A stretch of DNA of 64,000 nucleotides from Legionella sp. PATHC035. GTDB taxonomy: Bacteria; Pseudomonadota; Gammaproteobacteria; Legionellales; Legionellaceae. Each line of letters starts with the position of its first letter. The first letter of the stretch is position 1. A model generated the notes under the pieces. That model was not told the origin of the DNA, made no database searches, and worked only from the letters and a program-made list of their open reading frames with translations. The stretch lies in contig NZ_JAPHOT010000001.1 in assembly GCF_026191115.1 (NCBI RefSeq), positions 2,237,501 to 2,301,500 of the forward strand. Reading direction: 5' to 3'. The position numbers and the translations under genes were made by a program. This document shows positions 61,590 through 64,000 of this stretch, piece by piece.

Positions 61590-61793
61590 ATGAAAATCTA
61601 TCTCAATCCTCAACCCCATGCGGTGGAACGAACTAATCAACTTAAGAATATACCCAGCACGGTGCCCATGCCTAGACAAAAAAAAGGAGAAGAAGAGGGC
61701 ACAGAAAAATCAGACACCGAAATTTTTGCAACTGAGTCTGAGGAACAAGCATGGAGAGATTCTCTTGAAAAAGATAAACATCGGACGGGTTAG
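61590..61793 (+). CDS. Small hydrophilic protein, 67 aa, unknown
   Basis: Starts at the ATG at 61590 with AAAGGA seven bases upstream: MKIYLNPQPHAVERTNQLKN, then a highly charged tail (KKGEEEGTEKSDTEIF, ESEEQAWRDSLEKDKHR). No signal peptide or domain. The strong ribosome site and biased composition support translation. The stop lies within a palindromic repeat (61788-61812). Confidence 0.6.
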   Translation: MKIYLNPQPHAVERTNQLKNIPSTVPMPRQKKGEEEGTEKSDTEIFATESEEQAWRDSLEKDKHRTG

Positions 61794-61812
61794 GCCAAAT
61801 AAACCGACCTAC
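61788..61812. repeat. Short imperfect palindromic repeat
   Basis: GGTTAGGCCAAATAAACCGA then CCTAC, similar in ends and length to the element at 9107-9129. It overlaps the end of the 67-aa gene. Confidence 0.3.
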
Positions 61813-61859
61813 AAGCTAAATAATGGATAAACTGAGCCTCTCAAAATGAGGCGCTTGAA

Positions 61860-61991
61860 ATGAAATCAATAGAAAACTATTTGAAGCCACTAGGTAGCGG
61901 TTATGGACCCAGTAGGTTAGCACAAGAAGATTTCAGCAGAAAGCCAAGTATTCCTATGAGATCACCCAGTAATTACAAAAATGCTTATTGA
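61860..61991 (+). CDS. Possible small protein, 43 aa
   Basis: An open frame of 44 codons (MKSIENYLKPLGSGYGPSRL, then AQEDFSRKPSIPMRSPSNYK to NAY-stop) with GAGG eight bases before the ATG. It follows the 67-aa gene by 66 bases. Basic, polar, no hydrophobic segment. Only its site and position support it; it may be chance. Confidence 0.35.
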   Translation: MKSIENYLKPLGSGYGPSRLAQEDFSRKPSIPMRSPSNYKNAY

Positions 61992-62033
61992 ATCAGATGA
62001 GGTAAAGTTGGGTCAATGCGTCAACACACTCGC

Positions 62034-63083
62034 CTATATTGGCGCAGGTCTGCCAAAATAGTAGCCCTGATAAAAATCAATTGGATAATGTTTCAGACAA
62101 TCGAGTTCTTCCCTGGTTTCGACACCTTCAGCAACGGTTTTTATGCTCATTTGCTGAGCTATTTCAATAATTTTTTCAACCATGATCTGTTTGACTGGTG
62201 AGTTATGAATGTCGCGGATTAGGTCCATATCCAGCTTGACCAGATCGGGCTTCAGCTCATGTAGCATATTAAGCGAGCTATATCCTGATCCTAAATCATC
62301 GAGGGCGATACGATAACCTCTCTCCCGGTAAAATCGTGTAATACGCACTAAGTGTTCTCTATCATCCACAAGGCCTGATTCAGTGATTTCAAATACGATT
62401 TGCTCGGGCTTATATTGTGCCTGCTTTACTGCTTCATCAGTGGTCCGCAGGCAGAATTGCGGATCGTAAATGGATGTGGGATTGAAGTTGATGAACAGCC
62501 GTTCCAGCTTTTTCTTGTGGTTGCTTGCCGTGTTAATGGCGTTGATACGGGCATGGCGATCGAGTATAAACAGCATATCCGCTTCTTTGGCAGCAGAAAG
62601 AATAGCCTGGGCACCGATGGTTTTGCCTTGTTGTTCGGCGCGGAGCAGACATTCGTGAGCATAAATCTCATGCGTTGCACTGGAAACTATCGGTTGAAAC
62701 CAGATTCTGAGCAGGTTTTGGTCGAGCATCTGAACTAGCCATTGTGCCGAGGCCATATTTACAAAGGAAGCCAGCGTTCGCGTTGACTTAAGCGCCTGTG
62801 CAGGGCTGATGCTGGTTTGATTATCAGACAGTATAATAACGCTGGAGTCATTGAGTTCCTGTTGGCTTAATAATGCCTTGACTAAGGTAGCAAAGTGATC
62901 AAATTGTTCAGGGGCCAGATCGAGGTAGAGGTAGCCGCGATCGGCTGTTTCCAAATTAAATTCAGGCTCCAACCCGGATTTTAATTTGGAAAATGTGTGG
63001 CTGGTGGGGGTTATGATATGGAGAAATACTTTCCCCTGCAATACGTATGAATCAATAGACTCACAGCGTGAGCATCGTGACAT
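62034..63083 (-). CDS. EAL-domain cyclic-di-GMP phosphodiesterase
   Basis: 349 residues; AAGGG seven bases before the ATG at 63083. The N-terminal 110 residues start with a CxxC (MSRCSRCESID) and form a small unassigned sensory-type domain. The EAL domain (about 115-349) has EIYAHECLLRAE, with Glu kept but the motif reading ECL, NFNPTSIYD, IVFEITESGL, ALDDLGSGYSSLNML, DLVKLDMDLIRD, KTVAEGVETREEL and FYQGYYFGRPAP. The metal and base residues appear intact, so c-di-GMP hydrolysis is likely. No GGDEF domain. Confidence 0.92.
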   Translation of the reverse strand: MSRCSRCESIDSYVLQGKVFLHIITPTSHTFSKLKSGLEPEFNLETADRGYLYLDLAPEQFDHFATLVKALLSQQELNDSSVIILSDNQTSISPAQALKSTRTLASFVNMASAQWLVQMLDQNLLRIWFQPIVSSATHEIYAHECLLRAEQQGKTIGAQAILSAAKEADMLFILDRHARINAINTASNHKKKLERLFINFNPTSIYDPQFCLRTTDEAVKQAQYKPEQIVFEITESGLVDDREHLVRITRFYRERGYRIALDDLGSGYSSLNMLHELKPDLVKLDMDLIRDIHNSPVKQIMVEKIIEIAQQMSIKTVAEGVETREELDCLKHYPIDFYQGYYFGRPAPI

Positions 63084-63424
63084 TGTGAACCCTTTTATTT
63101 TTTACCTCCGTATAAAACATATAGTAGATTGGTCTCATATCTGTCAAATAGGCCAATTACTTTTAAGTGTTCTTTAGGGATTGCGGCAGTTGCTGGAGCG
63201 AAATCTATCATGGAACGCATGGCTTTAGTGGCGGATGAACTACCCTCATCAATACGAATACTAAACCTCCCTCATTGATTTAAAGATAAGGAACGGCATT
63301 AAATCAATTAAAAACTCAAAGAAAAACGACCAAGAGTCATTTTAACTTCAAAAAAAGCAGCGTCATATTTTGTTAATAATAAAAAGGTAAACTGTATTTA
63401 TGAGATGTAGTGGAGGGGGGCATT
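63084..63424 (+). promoter_or_regulatory. Intergenic region with promoter of the last gene
   Basis: 341 bases between divergent genes, no gene seen. TTGTTA (63370-63375), a 17-base spacer and TGTATT (63393-63398) form a moderate promoter 27 bases before the ATG at 63425. Confidence 0.4.
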
Positions 63425-64000
63425 ATGGCCACGTCCAAACAGATTATGGAGCCATGGCTTGTATCCAAGAAAAAATGGGAAAGTATTTTCTCCTTGCATT
63501 TACCTAAGCCAGCAGAATTATTAGAGTTAATGGAGTCATGGTCAGGTTTTAGACAAATGACTGTTGGTCTCCTAAGAGGATCTGCAAAAATAGCTGGAAG
63601 CGATAAATTTTTTCTTGATGCCCAAGCTTTTTTAGGAAAGGCATGTACGTTTTTTGAAGTTCAATCACCCGAAAAGCTACCGTTAGCTATGGATTTGGCT
63701 GAGAAGCTGCGAGAAGCATCAGCAAAAGTAACCACAGCTCTTAGTCCATCGTTACTGTCTGTAGAAATTTTTAAAGCTGATTTTCCAAAAATTATAACAA
63801 AGGCTCAGGATTTAAAGGAAGAAAAAGTAAAACAAGAAGAGGAAAGAGAACAAAAAAGGAAAATACTAAGAGCGTCTGATCGGGTAACAAAGGATCCGTT
63901 CTTTACCGCAGCTGCAACGATTCAGGGTAGAATTGAAAGAGAAATAGAGAGAATTCGCGGAAAAAATGCAGATGACGATCGTATCGTCCATTTAATAAGA
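63425..64000 (+). CDS. Coiled-coil protein, 5' part only, candidate effector
   Basis: 192 codons are visible, open to the window edge, starting at the ATG at 63425 behind GGAGGGGGG. The N-terminus (MATSKQIMEPWLVSKKKWES) has no signal peptide. Residues 130-155 are a highly charged coiled coil (EEKVKQEEEREQKRKILRAS) and IQGRIEREIERIRGKNADDD follows. No domain recognised. Composition and the generic helical build resemble other effector-like genes in the window; this is inference. Confidence 0.7.
   Translation, partial: MATSKQIMEPWLVSKKKWESIFSLHLPKPAELLELMESWSGFRQMTVGLLRGSAKIAGSDKFFLDAQAFLGKACTFFEVQSPEKLPLAMDLAEKLREASAKVTTALSPSLLSVEIFKADFPKIITKAQDLKEEKVKQEEEREQKRKILRASDRVTKDPFFTAAATIQGRIEREIERIRGKNADDDRIVHLIR

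Noticed and set aside
1..64000. CRISPR arrays, tRNA or rRNA genes, complete insertion sequences, prophage
   Set aside because: No regularly spaced repeats, cloverleaf-like clusters, transposase or phage structural frames were recognised on reading; a covariance-model scan would be decisive for small RNAs.

Overview
The window looks like a chromosomal segment of a Legionella-type gammaproteobacterium. It is AT-rich, densely packed and mostly short-spaced. It carries a Legionella-family major outer membrane protein, an inositol catabolism operon with a fused iolC-iolB gene, and many proteins of the kind Dot/Icm (type IVB) effectors are made of: ankyrin repeats, F-box plus pentapeptide repeats, leucine-rich repeats, a NleD-like HExxH peptidase and a C-terminal CaaX box. 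The species cannot be fixed from the sequence alone. No rRNA, tRNA, CRISPR array or complete insertion sequence was recognised.

Layout. 1-11 kb is mostly housekeeping: the 5' part of a DHA2-type efflux pump, the Rep helicase, Hsp33 (hslO), a secreted protein, a kinase-like protein with a degraded P-loop, a CheY-like regulator, a secreted subtilisin-like protease and the divergent asnC/asnA pair. 11-22 kb holds an unusual His-rich P1B-type metal ATPase facing a zur gene across a shared intergenic region with a 15-bp palindrome, an ankyrin protein with a probable papain-fold N-terminus, a three-domain fatty-acyl-AMP ligase/ACP/hydrolase protein, and a small lipoprotein plus beta-propeller pair. 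22-29.4 kb is the iol operon: transporter, iolG, iolCB, iolD, iolE.

29.6-43 kb is an accessory block rich in effector candidates: a papain-like protein with an internal duplication, small helical proteins, a transglutaminase/papain-like protein ending in CVLF, an M91/NleD-like metallopeptidase, a coiled-coil protein and an F-box plus pentapeptide-repeat protein. An SDR and a membrane protein are interspersed. 43-46 kb has an HxlR regulator divergent from an SDR, and a secreted lipase. 46.4-53.7 kb is an envelope block: MOMP, lpxA, lpxD, convergent lpxB, two LpxL/HtrB-like acyltransferases and a GT9 glycosyltransferase. 53.7-56 kb is a decay zone with a C10 tract, a leucine-rich-repeat remnant and a truncated effector-like fragment. 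56-64 kb carries an S9 (DPP-IV type) peptidase, an RlpA-like lipoprotein, a pyruvate decarboxylase, small proteins, an EAL-domain protein and the start of another effector-like gene.

How they work together. The iol genes give inositol uptake and conversion as far as the IolB/IolE steps; no iolA, iolJ or iolR is in view. The lpx block supplies acylation and disaccharide steps of a lipid A variant. Many accessory proteins are likely exported, either through Sec (signal peptides) or through Dot/Icm (C-terminal Glu/Ser/Lys-rich tails). The effector calls are inferences from architecture, not demonstrated translocation.
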